From the NCBI GenBank assembly GCA_030144725.1, contig JASKMD010000012.1:6476595-6540594 (forward strand): DNA of 64,000 nucleotides, read 5' to 3'. Origin of the DNA: Haematococcus lacustris (taxonomy: Eukaryota; Chlorophyta; Chlorophyceae; Chlamydomonadales; Haematococcaceae). Positions 20,657 through 32,737 of the stretch are shown piece after piece. The notes beneath the pieces are model-generated. The model did no database searches. It was not told the DNA's origin and saw only the letters and a program-made list of their open reading frames with translations. The position numbers were made by a program, and so were the translations under genes. How positions within the stretch are numbered: the first letter of the stretch is position 1; every line of letters begins with the position of its first letter.

Positions 20657-23600
20657 CCGGATTTGGACAGCTTGTTTGCTCAGCCATCTCAAGCCAATGC
20701 TGGCAGCTCATCTCGGCACGGCGCAGCACCGCATGGACGACAGCAGCACCGGCCGTTGAACAGCAGCAAGTAAGCTGAGGTCTTGGCCCGTTGTCCCGTT
20801 ACAGGCTACCTGAGCCTGCGCACATGTAGCACGCTGCAGTGCAGCCTATGTGCAAACACACACACACACACACTCTCTGCAGCATGCACACTCGCACATG
20901 CTGACGTGCAAAGCCAGGCAAGCATGGCAGGTTGATGACCCATAGGGAATCATCCATCGTTGACACGATCAAGATCATCACCACCCACCTTCGCTCCTGG
21001 CATGGAAGTAGAGCAGGAAAGGAGGCCTGGAAATGAAGTAGTAAGCAGGTGCCTCCCTGCAGCAGGAGCAACCTGTGGCCATTTCTTGCTGAGGTACCAG
21101 GCAACCTGTGGCCGAGCAGGGGTGCATGGCAGCCTGTGGCCGGGCGGCCTGGCCACTCCACCAATGTGGCTCTAGCCAGCCATGCGTGATTTCAAACCTG
21201 GCGCAAGTCTGCCATGTGGCACCGTCCAAGGTCAGCTGTTGGCTGCCAGGCACTCGTACTCAGTGCTTGCTCTGTGGTGTGCGCAGGGAGCAGCCGGCAG
21301 TGAGGGCACCACAGGGGAATGCCAGGCAGGGCAAGCAGCATGGGGCAGCCACCGTCATGGACCCAACCAACCCCTGCCCAGCCCAGCCAGATGAGCAAGC
21401 ACCGGCGTCACCCCCGCAGCAGGTGCAGGTGCAGGGGCAGGGCCAGGGATCGGGCGACTGCCAGGGGTGGAACAGGGTGGAGGAGCAGGGGCAGGGGCAA
21501 GAGGCAGGGCCAGGGGCAAGGAGGCTGGGTGTTAGGGCAGAGTAGGATGGAGGGGGAGGTGCAGGGGCAGGGTAGGTGCGCAGGCAGGCGGAGGTTGTGG
21601 CGGTGCAGGTGCTAGTGCATGATGGTGGTGGTGCTGACGGGCTGTGTGAGGGCCTCCACCTGCATCCTGGTGCAACGCTGCACAATGTTGCAGCTGCCGA
21701 TCTTGTCACCTCTGCCACTGCCACCAATGCCACTGCTGCCACTGCCACACTGCTAAAGTCCCTGCTACCAACATGACTCAATGCACAACTTACTCAATAC
21801 AGATCACCCTTCAGCTTTTGCCTACGTGATTGAGAACAGTGCCTACCCCATGCTGCCGCCAGCCTGTGTGTATGTAAGTATGTGTGTGTTGGTAAGCATC
21901 GCGGTGTGCTTAACCTAAGTCCAGACCTGCCCCTACCCTTTGCTGTCCCCCCTGCCTGGGTGTGGTTGCAGGCGGTGCATGTCAGCACCAGGGTAGCCCG
22001 TGATGCCGGCAAGCAGCAGCCGGCTCCCTCAGGCCCTGCAGCACAGGATGCACCTCCCCCCCAACATCCAGACCCCTCCGCCCTTCAAAACAGCAGCAGC
22101 AGCAGCAGCAGCGGCGGTGGCGGCGGGGGGCAGGGCAGACGGGAAGAGCTTCCACCGCGGCGGCGGCCACGCAAACATCACCACCAGCACGGGGGCAGCA
22201 GCTCCGCCTCAAGGTGTGCTGCTGGTTTGGTGCTGGGGGTTATGGGGCAGGTAGGTGGGTGGGTTTGGTCGGGGTCTGGCTGCTTGGGTAAGGGCTAGGG
22301 AGGGCTGTGTGGAGGAGGGTCTAGCGTAGTAGGTGTGGGGGTAAAGCAGAGCTGGTCGTCAGGGTGCAGGGTTAACGATGTAAAGCTATGTCGGCCTCAC
22401 GTGTGTTCAACCCATGCCCACTCCATGCAGGGGGCAGCAGCAGCAGCAGGCAGCCCAGCCCATCTTCACAGTCGACCCCAGCGTGCAGCTGATGCTGCGC
22501 ATGGCAGTGCCAGTGGAGGGCCGGCGCCTTCTGTTTGTGTCTCACTCAGAGGCGGAGGCCGTGAGGCAGAAGCTGCTGCTGGAGAGGTGGGGTGGGGTGG
22601 GGTGGGGTGGGCTGGGGTGGGCTGGGCTGGGGTGGGCTGGGCTGGGCTGGGCTGGGCTGGGCTGGGCTGGGCTGGGCTGGGCTGGTGAAAGAGCCCATGC
22701 AAACCCATGCAAAAGAGAGCGCTCAGGAGTAATGTGGTGACTAGCCCCAGAATCTGCCACCCACACCCTCATGCTGCTGTCCAGCTTCTGGGTAGAGGCA
22801 ACAGCTAGCAAGGCTGGCTCTGCAGCTGGCTCAGGGGCAAGGGAGGCATGCTTGTCAACCACACAGGGCAGCATGGGGGAGAGCCCTACTGCATGGCTCC
22901 AACAGCATGTCATGTCCCCACAGCTGACCACACTGCCCCCTTCTGCGCTGCTGCTGTGCACATCAGCCCCACCCACTTCCACACCTGCCTCAGCAGGCAT
23001 GCAGGCAGGCAAGGGGGGGGCTGCGCCAGCCACATGGCTGAGTGTGCCCGCATGCACAGCAGCAAGGGTTACGCTGGATAGCCCTGCTGACCCACTGCTG
23101 CTCTTGCCCGCACCAGCCCAACCACCCCCACCACCTCCGCTTGCACCACCACCCTCACCACCAGCCCCACGCCCCGCCATACCACCATCTCGTGCGGGGT
23201 CTGGGCAGTCTCGTGCGTAGTGGCCACGCTTGCCACATTTGAAGCACTTGACGTTGGCGGCTGCCCGTGGGCGTGACGGTGCGGTTGAGGATGAGGAGGA
23301 GGCTGCCGGCACGGCAGCCGGCTGCGTGCGGCTGCTGCTGCTGCCGCTGCTGCTGCTGCCACCCCCACCACCCCCACCACCCCCACCCTTGCCCCGGAGA
23401 CGCACAGCAGCCAGCTGGGCTGACACTCCAGCCTGCTGCGCACGGGATTCTGCAATCTGCAGCATGCGCTTGACTTCGGTGAGGGAAGGTGGGGAGCGCA
23501 GAGACCCAAAGGTGATGAAGTCCCTTGCATTCTCATACTGCGGCAGGGGAGGCATGGCCTTCAACAAGGCCATGACCTGCTGGGGCTCGCTGACTTGCTC

Positions 23601-26600
23601 CTTGACCGCTGCCAGCTGCCACACAATCTCCAGCAGCCTGCTGTGCACCTGCCCCACAGTCTCACCGGGCTGCATCTGCAAGCTGTTGAGCTGCTCCCAC
23701 AGCTGATAGCTGTCCGGCTGCTGGTCCGCCAGCAGGGCTTTCCAGGCTGCAGGTGCTGTCTCGGCTGCCACTACAAGTCGCAAGTAGTGCGACTTGCAAT
23801 TGCACAGCAGCCACGCATACGCACGTTCACTGCGAACTGGGTCCGTGTCCTCGCCGACCATAGCCTTCCACAGCCCGGCCAGCCTCAACTGGCCCATTGC
23901 CCCATGTCGCCACTCGACAAACGAAGTGGCTTCACTCAGGGGCAACGGCTGTGGCATAACTATTGCCATCTGCGGCTGCTCGGCTGGAGCGCTGACGTCT
24001 GCCTCCGATTTTACCATCGGCACCCGTGCCGTGGGCCCATAACCTGAAAGAGAAAGAGGCCCTCGCTAAGAGGCAGCGCTTCACCGGACAACACAGTAAA
24101 GCACTACGTCACTGAGCGGAGCCTAAAACAGATGTCACACTTGAGATACAGTTAGCTCAACCCCTGATGGGCTGGCTGAACCTAGCAAGCCTTGCTCCAA
24201 CAGCTGGGCTGGGCTGGGCTGGGCTGGGCTGGGCTGGGCTGGGCTGGGCTGGGCTGGGCTGGGCTGGGCTGGGCTGGGCTGGGCTGGGCTGGGCTGGGCT
24301 GGGCTGGGCTGGGCTGGGCTGGGCTGGGCTGGGCTGGGCTGGGCTGGGCTGGGCTGGGCTGGGCTGGGCTGGGCTGGGCTGGGCTGGGCTGGGCTGGGCT
24401 GGGCTGGGCTGGGCTGGGCTGGGCTGGGCTGGGCTGGGCTGGGCTGGGCTGGGCTGGGCTGGGCTGGGCTGGGCTGGGCTGGGCTGGGCTGGGCTGGGCT
24501 GGGCTGGGCTGGGCTGGGCTGGGCTGGGCTGGGCTGGGCTGGGCTGGGCTGGGCTGGGCTGGGCTGGGCTGGGCTGGGCTGGGCTGGGCTGGGCTGGGCT
24601 GGGCTGGGCTGGGCTGGGCTGGGCTGGGCTGGGCTGGGCTGGGCTGGGCTGGGCTGGGCTGGGCTGGGCTGGGCTGGGCTGGGCTGGGCTGGGCTGGGCT
24701 GGGCTACACCAGGGGTGGAATAATGGGTGGCATTTACTGCCTAGGTGTCGCAGTCACTTAACCATTTGCACATTGCATGGGGACCTAGAAGTAGCCTGCA
24801 TGGGGACATTGGGGCCTACAACCTAACCTTATCAGCCGTGGCTGTGCACAGACCGAATGCAAGCTATCAAACTTGGGGCTTGTTACAGGGGCGCCAGCTC
24901 TGTGTTCAATGTGATAAAGGCGGGAAAGGGGTGCCCCCTGCCTGGGCCTGCATACGTGCACCCAGCTGCCCCTGCTGCCCCCATGTCGCCCCCTCCTTGG
25001 CTGTTCCCCGGTTGACAGCCTGGCAGGCGCGGCATGATGAGCTGGATGTTTCATTATGACCCCCTGGCCAGCCCCTGGCCACTCCCACCCATTGCCCTCA
25101 TCGCGTGCAGGGCTGATCAGATCAAGGCACAGCAGCAGCAGCAGTCTCTGTCTGGCTCCCTCCAGCCTACCCTCATAAGGCCCGCAGCAGGCCTGACTGG
25201 CTGGCTCAGCAGCATGGGATCATGGCTACAGCCTCAGCCCTCTGCTCCCCCCAGCTCCTCCTCCACCCCCTCCTCTCCCTCTTCCTCGCATCCCTTCTCC
25301 CCCTCCTCGTCCACCCCCACTGCCACCGGCCCAGCTGCTGCAGCTGCACCCAGGCCCCCTGACGCTGCACAGCAGGAGGGGCGGGGCCAGCAGCAGCCAC
25401 ATGCCAGTCCTGGCAAGGGGTCAGGTGCAGGGGTGGGGGCCCCTGAGACGCTGCCAGGGACGCACTCCTCGCCTGGGCATGGCCACAAGCCAGGCGCCCT
25501 GCCTCCCCTCATTGTGGCGCGACAGACGTTGAAGGTGACAGGGGAGGGGTCTCAAGCAGGCCCCTGCTCGGATGTGTGATGTACTGCAACCTTTCCTATA
25601 ACCCACCCCACCCAAACCAAACCCAAACCCCACGCCCCGCCACACCCCACCCCATCTCACCCCCAAACCCACTCCATCCATCCCACCCTACCTAACCCCG
25701 CCCTGGATCAAAATGATTTAAACCGTACTGCCCGAAACCTAACCAAACTGCCCCACCCCGCCCCTCTCTGCCCCGCAGGCATTGCCCCTCTTGGGCGATA
25801 TGCTGACCGCACAGCTGCAACAGGCTGAGGAGGAGGCAATCCTGAGGGAGGCCCAGCAGCTGCGCAGTGGAGGCGGGCTGAAAGCCGCGGCTAAGGGCAG
25901 CCCAGACCCAGGCAGGGCCATCTCTCACGTGGGCCGTCTGCCCCTGGAGGTGGGCAGTTGGCAGTTGGCAGTGACATGGTGTGACACGGTGTGATACACG
26001 AGTTACTATGATGTGATGTAGGAGTGTGACATAGTGTGATGACCCTGATCAGTAGCTGCAGCTTGTGCTGCGTCTCAGTGTGTCACAGTGTGATGTGGTG
26101 TGATGTGGTGCAGGCCGCTCTCAGTCTTGTGTCAGGGCACCCTCACCACTTCGCCCTGCTGGGCAGTGAGGAGGATGGGCAGGTGGCCAGTCAGTGGCAG
26201 GGGCGCCGGGCCGTGCTGGACATGGCTGAGCCCCTGGCTGAGTGGGAGCTGCGGGTAGGTCTGCTGCCTGGGTTCAGGGGCCAGCGGGGCTGGTGAGGTA
26301 GGCTGTCTGATGCACTGAAGACTGCGGTTTGGACCTGACGAACTGTGCTGCTGCCCTGCCTTGCCCTGCCCTGCCCTGCCCTGCCCTGCCCTGCCCTGCC
26401 CTGCCCTGCCCTGCCCTGCCCTGCCCTGCCCTGCCCTGCCCTGCCCTGCCCTGCCCTGCCCTGCCCTGCCCTGCCCTGCCCTGCCCTGCCCTGCCCTGCC
26501 CTGCCCTGCCCTGCCCTGCCCTGCCCTGCCCTGCCCTGCCCTGCCCTGCCCTGCCCTGCCCTGCCCTGCCCTGCCCTGCCCTGCCCTGCCCTGCCCTGCC

Positions 26601-28665
26601 CTGCCCTGCCCTGCCCTGCCCTGCCCTGCCCTGCCCTGCCCTGCCCTGCCCTGCCCTGCCCTGCCCTGCCCTGCCCTGCCCTGCCCTGCCCTGCCCTGCC
26701 CTGCCCTGCCCTGCCCTGCCCTGCCCTGCCCTGCCCTGCCCTGCCCTGCCCTGCCCTGCCCTGCCCTGCCCTGCCCTGCCCTGCCCTGCCCACAATGCCT
26801 GCTACACCTGCCATAAACACAATGGGTAAACACTCCGCCCCTCCATTGCCTGAGCTACCACACAGCTGTATGCCTGGTACTGCTGCTGCTGGTCGTGCCC
26901 TCCTCCTCAGGCCACCCCTGCACTCCTGGCAGCAGAGGAGGGAGCAGTGCTCCCTACCACTCCCACTACCGCCATCACCACCACCACCAACCCGGGCCCC
27001 AGCCTGCCCTGCCTGCTCCCCTTCGCCATTCGCCTCCCTTTCCGAGCCAAAGCACCGCAGCCAGCTCAGGTCCAGGGCCAGGCCCACGTGCAGGAGCAGG
27101 GGCAAGGCCAGGGCCAGGAACTCACGGCTGGCCCCTTGGCCCTGTCAAGGCATGAGGGGGGGCCAGACAACGCTCATGCACCCAGGACCCCAGTGTTCCA
27201 GCTGCCTGGCCTGGCCCTGACCCTGAAGACAGCAGGGGGCCAGGCCCTGCACCTGGTGCCCACCTTCCTCTCACTCCCCCAGGTGTGACCCCCCGGCTGG
27301 GCCCGGCTGGCCCCTGTTGGCTAGCTTGGATTAGATAGATGTGCATGGGAATGTGTGCTGGTGCATGGGAGAATGCCCATGCATGCATGCCCACCCACCA
27401 GCCTCCATGCCTCACACACCAGCATATCGATATCCTATAGCATTGACAGCCCACTACCTAGCTGACCCAGGAGATTTCTCGAGTGGTGGATGGTGGGTTT
27501 ACACTGCTAAGCTGCCAGCCTGGTATGGCTGCCGGGCAGCCACCCAGGTGCCATGACACCCCACCTTCTCTCGCTGACCCTCCTGCTGGACGCACCGCTC
27601 AGACCCATATAGCTAGCCTTCCTGATGGTCTCACCACTCAGCTGTCTACACCCCTAGCCAAGACTCCCACACCCCTGGCCATCCATCCACTCGTCCACTT
27701 GCTTTCCCACCCACCCACCCACCTTCCAACTCACCCTCCCGTTCATTCGTCCTCCCACCCACCCACCGCTTGCCCTCCCTGCTGATCACACTAGCACCTA
27801 CCCAGACAGTCAGCCAGGCACCCAGCCACTAGGTACCAGGCCTTGCCCACCTGCCCCTCACCTCCCAGACCACCTTCCTCTCTGCCCACCTTCCTCCCAG
27901 CTACCTTCCTCCCAGCTCCACAACCCCCCTGCCCGCAGTTGCTGTCAGCGGTGGTGGTGGGGCGCCAGGTGGCTGCTCGGCTGTGGCTCAGGGGCCGTCG
28001 CTCCTGGAGGGAGCAGTTTGCTCGGCGGTTGGAGGCGTCTGCCTTGGCCCTTTCAGGTAAACCTCACCCTCCCTCATCCCTCTCATTCAACTGTGCTGGT
28101 TGCAATGTGTTATTTTGGTTTACCAGAGGGATCCTGTAGACCATCCCTGTTAGTCACTGCTCAGGAGTGCGGTGCAGTGCAATGCCTCAAGATCATTTGT
28201 GCCTGGCCATGAAGTCGCTGGGTTGGCATGTGTCTCTGCAGCTGGTGTGCACATGGCTTGTACATGCCTTCTCACACCCACTTATACATTGGAACATGCC
28301 TAAATAGGCCCTGCCATCACACTCACACCTGGCCCAGCATGCTCCAGCACCCTGCGCCCTGACCCAACAGACAGCCTGGCCTACGCCTCGAAACCTTGCA
28401 TTCATACCCCCTGATCTTTTCCGTAGGATTCAGCCCGTCCTTCGTCCCCCCTCCCTCGAGCTCCTCTGCTGCCAACCGCGACACTGAGGACGAGGACGAC
28501 GACGGCGAGGGATATGGGCAGCCCCCTGAGGCCAAGCAGCTGTTGCAGGAGCTGGGCGAGCCTAACAAAGCTTCTGCGGCAGCTGCAGCCGCGTCCCTGG
28601 CTGCGGCGGCAGCGGCGCGCTTCCCGCCCGACACTGGCCTCGCGGCACACATCACTCAGGTCTGA
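20657..28665 (+). CDS. Unidentified multi-exon protein (main body)
   Basis: These exons agree in phase: 20657-20769, about 21290-21424, 21609-21645, 21803-21873, 21972-22213, 22431-22586, 25111-25534, 25779-25949, 26114-26254, 26911-27282, 27939-28056, 28427-28665. Recognisable stretches in order are [40 protein letters not shown]; a Ser/Gly/His-rich linker; [20 protein letters not shown]; a Ser/Pro-rich region; [58 protein letters not shown]; and an acidic/Ala-rich tail ending HITQV. No signal peptide, clear membrane segment or known domain was seen. The intron 22587-25110 holds a copia fragment and two GGGCT arrays, and the intron 26255-26910 a CCCTG array. The first exons may be those at 18317-18580. 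Function unknown. Confidence 0.6.
22587..22683. repeat. (GGGCT)n/(GGGGT)n array, short copy
   Basis: About 19 pentamers, first GGGGT-rich then GGGCT, begin at the exon donor after 22586. They abut the truncated end of the copia fragment. The minus-strand retroelement frame runs into the array as a Pro-Ala-Gln-Pro-Ser repeat, which is artefactual. Confidence 0.9.
22686..24017 (-). mobile_element. Ty1/copia-type retrotransposon fragment: gag and start of protease
   Basis: One frame of about 440 codons without stops, starting at ATG 24017. The N-terminal part ([20 protein letters not shown], later [20 protein letters not shown]) is typical of the UBN2/DUF4219 copia Gag. A Gly/Ser-rich linker follows. 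A CCHC zinc knuckle [15 protein letters not shown] lies near residue 255-270. Near residue 420 is the aspartic protease active-site region [13 protein letters not shown]. The frame then breaks into the GGGCT array, so integrase, reverse transcriptase and RNase H are missing. No long terminal repeats were identified. It lies antisense in an intron of the host gene. It is either a 5' fragment of a fairly young element (frame still open) or a kept gag gene. Confidence 0.85.
24204..24705. repeat. (GGGCT)n pentamer array, about 100 copies
   Basis: A perfect 502-bp array in the same intron as the copia fragment, about 190 bp upstream of the gag start. A 5-bp unit with no stop in any frame reads as Gly-Leu-Gly-Trp-Ala repeats, which are not real proteins. 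Confidence 0.97.
26363..26790. repeat. (CCCTG)n pentamer array, about 85 copies
   Basis: A perfect array filling much of the intron 26255-26910 of the unidentified plus-strand gene. Open frames through it on both strands are artefacts. Exons 26114-26254 and 26911-27282 join in phase 0 without it. Confidence 0.97.
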
Positions 28666-28699
28666 GTGACAAAGAGAGCCACGCCTAGCATCACGTACG

Positions 28700-28725
28700 A
28701 ACGTATCTATTTATATAAGGCACCG
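28700..28725 (+). promoter_or_regulatory. TATA-box candidate for the gene at 28780
   Basis: ATCTATTTATATAAGGC lies about 70 bp upstream of the ATG at 28780 and 40 bp downstream of the previous gene's stop. It is the clearest TATA-like element on the plus strand here and suggests an independent promoter in a very tight intergenic gap of about 114 bp. Confidence 0.55.
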
Positions 28726-28779
28726 CAGCGTTGCAACCTCTGTTTAGTTGAACTGCGCAATGTGTACGGCTCAATAGGA

Positions 28780-31706
28780 ATGTGCATTTTTGCGGACGCG
28801 CAGATTGCGTTGGGCGTGGTGCGGCTGAGTGGACGCGCCTTCTGCGTAGCAGGTAACGTCTGCGACAACTGGGTCGCGGACAGCCCCTGGGGCGAGGGTC
28901 TGATGGGGTTGCCCCCGCGGCTGGCGGTGCAAACTGGATTTCTCGAGGATGTGGTGAGGGAGCTGGCGTTACACAACGCTTCGCTCAAGACAACCGGCGC
29001 TGAAAGCAGCAGCGCGACGGAGAACGTGACTGGCCACGACGCCGCATCCGCAGCCAGTGATGGTACAGGCGCAGGTGACACGATACAGACAGGACAAGAT
29101 GCTCACCTTCCAGCTGGATCCGCGACACCGGGCGTCGACGACGGTGCAGAGATCGGACTACCGGCGCGACCAGCGAGCCGCGGAAAGCACCGGACGGCGC
29201 CACTGGCGCCGGGCTCCAAACCCGGGTACTGGGCGGGTTCAGGTCTGCGGCCGACGCAGGTTCTCGAATGTCAGGCTGGCGTGGCACTGCTGCTGGAGGC
29301 GGCCTGGATGGTCCTGCAGGAGGCGTGTGTAGGGGATGGGGACCTGGCAGCAGGCATCGCTCACAACGTGGCACACGAAGGTGTGACCAATGACACCCCT
29401 GGCAGCCCCATGCCAGCCCCTGACTACCAGCTCTTTCACTTCCACAGCATGCCATGTGCTGCTCCACTGGGCATAGAAACAATGGCAGCCCACAAGCACC
29501 GTCACTGCCATTCATGACCACAGGCGCTGCCACCGTGCATCCACCAGCAACTACCAGCACCAGCAGTAGTGTGGGGACACACCATGAGGACTTGTCATGC
29601 CTTGTCACGAGGACTGACACAAGAGTCACAGAGAGGGCTATCACACAGTTTAAGCACATGGTGCTGCAGCTGAGGTTGCGCATGGCGCATGGCTGCATGT
29701 GAGCTATGCTCAGGTTTGCTTCACCATCAGGATGCACTCCTAGCTTGCCCCAGCACAGCATAGCGGCAGCCCCATCCCTGGCCTCTCCACAGCCTTGCCC
29801 TCGTCTCCTGCCTGCCCACACAGCAAGCAACCAGAAAGCCTTTTGCCCCTTCACCACCACCACCACCCACCACTTTTTCATCACCTTACTCACACCCAAT
29901 GTCCCACCACCTCCCCATCTGCGTAACCACACCCAGCAACCCACCTGAGCAGCCCGCAGCCCCCATCACACATTTCACTCGTGTTCACACCTCCTACCTA
30001 CTCGCCTGCCCCCACAGACCCCGCCCTGCCTGCCTGCTTGCCCCCCCTGCTGCCTGCAGCCGCTTCCAGTTCCCGGCCATCAGGGGAGGTATCACTGCTG
30101 ATGTCTGTGCAGCTCAAGGCACTAGCACTGCAGCGCCCCACAGCACCACCCTCACCCTGGCTGCCCCTACACCCCTCCTCCCCCGCTGCCCTCTCCAACC
30201 ACCAGCTTCAGTTCCCTACCTCCCCCACCCCAGCCGCCACCCCAGCCCCACCCACACCCAGCAGCCAGCACCCCACCGTGGACATGGCGGCGCAAGCAAG
30301 CACAGAGGCTGCACCCCCTTCAGCCGTTCCAGCCGCGCCCTCCTCTTCTGCACCCAGCCCCTCGCCCGCTGCTGCTCAGGCCACCCCTAGGGCCCAGGGG
30401 GCTGCAGCGACCCCCCCGACCCTCCCCCCCTCCCTCACCACCCACCTGCCTGCTCGCCCCCCAGACCACACCCCTGAGCAGCCAGCAGGTCAGGCGGGCC
30501 CACAGTCAGTCAGCTCAGCCTCAGGTCTGCAGGCTACAGTCAATCAGCCTGAGGCTGGCACCTCAATGGAACCGACAGCTTCTGACTCCCCAACATCTCC
30601 CCAAACCTCAACCACCTCGACCACCTCAACCACCTCAGCTGACCTTACTGCATCAGCTCCAGTATCCACGCCCACCCCTGGCTCCCTGCCAGCGGCCAGC
30701 AATGGCCCTCCTGCAGTGCCCCTGCCGCCCAGGCCGACCCTGCCATCGCTGACCCGGGCTCCCTCCCCCCGGCAGCCACTGCCTGTCAAGGGAGGTCCGG
30801 GGCGGCAGGCAGGCAGTAGGGAGGCGGAGCACAAGTTTGAGGTGAGGGGGCAGAACAGGGCAGGGCAGGCAGCCAGGCGGCGGGGTGGCACCCATCCACC
30901 GCACTGGCAGCAGCAGGTGGGTGTCAAGCCAGCCCTCTGCCTGCCTTGATCATGATACCTGTGGCCAAGGGTTGGTGTGTAGGGCAATGCAGGAAAGGCT
31001 GACCATGCGGACCGTCATCAGCAATATCATCAGGACCAGCTTGATTACCAATAGTGAGGCTTGGTACATGCTTCATGAGGAAGTAGGGGTTTAGAATCAA
31101 GGGGCCCATGCTGATGACATGCGTTTGTGCTAGCTGTTGCTTGAACTTGGCTGTGTGCCTGGCGTGCCTACTGAGCTTTGTGATGCATGATGAAGGTCCT
31201 ACACCGGTACCGGCCTTGCCCAGCAGCAACTTGGGCGTGAAAGCTAACGATGTGCAGGTCGGCGTGTACATCAATACCCGCAAGCTGTTCGACGAAGAGG
31301 CTCTGGATGCCCCTGACATGTTGAAGGATAAGCAGGTGAGCGTTGTGGCGGCCAGGGTTTACACCACCAAGCCACAAGCCTGGTGTGGCTGCTGGGTATT
31401 GACTCTACTCAGATGCCTGTGGCGGCTATTGTTTGCCGCTTGGCCAAGTGTTGATCCAATACTTTCATCCGCGCGACCCGTCCAAGCTTCAGATTCAGAT
31501 GTATTGTGCGCGACCCGCGACGTTCAAGGTGTCGAGCCGCTCATTGACCCTCCCGAATGCAGGACACGACAACTCGGGGGCTCCTCCTTCTGGGCGACCT
31601 AGGCTTGGACGTCGACGACGATGACGGCGAACTGTGGAAGGCACCGCCACTCGGCTTTATCAACCTTGCAGCCAGCACGCGCTTTGTCCCTACACTCAGG
31701 TCTTAG
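28780..31706 (+). CDS. Unidentified protein, 573 aa
   Basis: Four exons fit: 28780-29380, 30018-30916, 31258-31335, 31563-31706 (TAG). The phases agree and the total is divisible by three. The N-terminal part reads MCIFADAQIALGVVRLSGRA, then VADSPWGEGLMGLPPRLAVQ and FLEDVVRELALHNASL. The middle is a long Pro/Ser/Thr-rich low-complexity region with a Thr-Ser-Thr-Thr run. The end is compact and charged: VGVYINTRKLFDEEALDAPD, MLKDKQ, then GLLLLGDLGLDVDDDDGELW and FINLAASTRFVPTLRS. The acceptor of exon 3 is preceded by a good branch-like GCTAAC. No family is recognised. If the first donor is not used, the first exon continues to a stop at 29517, giving a 245-aa single-exon protein. Confidence 0.5.
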
Positions 31707-32737
31707 CGCGTGTGCGTGGCCAAAGTTGTGGCCGTGTTGCTTTCCTGCCTTTTGTTGATTCTGCATTGGTGAAATCACTGATGATGCCATTGGGAGCTGC
31801 ACGCATATGCACCCCTAACAATCTAAAAATTTGCAGTAGATGCCCTGGCAATGATTTGTGTGTTAATGTGCAAAGTGTGCACGATGTCTTTATAATTAAA
31901 ATTTGGCACATAGCCAATCCTAACATGTGGCATTAATTTTGCAGATTTCGATGTGCAAGCCTTACATGCATTAAGCACACTCGCGATTTGCGGTACACTT
32001 GCGGAACACGCGGAGCTAGCTGCTCGCCCTTTGTAGCTTGGGTATACTCATCCGAATTATTGAGAATTACATGACCCTGTATTTTGCATACACCTCATAT
32101 ACACAAATTTAGTGCGGTCTTTGGGAGTCAAACCATGGTAGCAACCTTGTCATGCCCCGCCAAATGAGACGACGTAGTGAGGAAGGCAGACAAAATGTAC
32201 CCTGGATTTGTAGCATCATTAACTTGTAGTGGAAGGAAACTACCCACGAACCACCCATAAGCTTGCAGGATGAGGGAAGTTGTTATGAATGAAGTCATGT
32301 AATATGTCAAAATCCTCACGTCACGATTTGTTATGCAGCTATTGACAGCAAAATACACACAGCCCATTATACATCACATTGCTATCAACATGCATTTGCG
32401 TTGGCCAGGGCGTCCGTCATGCAGCCGCAAGGTTTGCTTCCCAAGTGGCTCTCATCCCCATGCACTCACACCACTCCGCAAGTGCATGAACGTTGGTCAT
32501 TGTACTTTGGGGGAGATGGTGAGACACTTGATGCCCAGGTACTTGCAGATCTGCACAAACGATGAAAGCATCTGTGAGTATAATCAATGCAAAGACAGAT
32601 TACTGTACTAATAAGTCTAGTTTGCGAGGTCTGGACTCGGCGGAATGGATGTTACGAAATGATAACATGTCAACTAGAAAAGGATAGTACAGTAAGGATG
32701 GTGCACTCCTATTTGAGTTAGCAAGGTTGCTGAGTTG
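31707..32737. other. A+T-rich convergent intergenic region
   Basis: About 1 kb between two convergent genes, noticeably richer in A and T than the rest of the window. It presumably holds both 3' untranslated regions. No coding exon or RNA gene was recognised. Confidence 0.5.

Noticed and set aside
24167..24826. Long Gly-Leu-Gly-Trp-Ala repeat frame
   Set aside because: The GGGCT pentamer has no stop in any frame; the array lies within an intron.
26132..27220. Gln-Gly-Arg-Ala and Pro-Ala-Leu-Pro-Cys repeat frames
   Set aside because: Translations of the CCCTG array. The host gene's exons on either side join without it.
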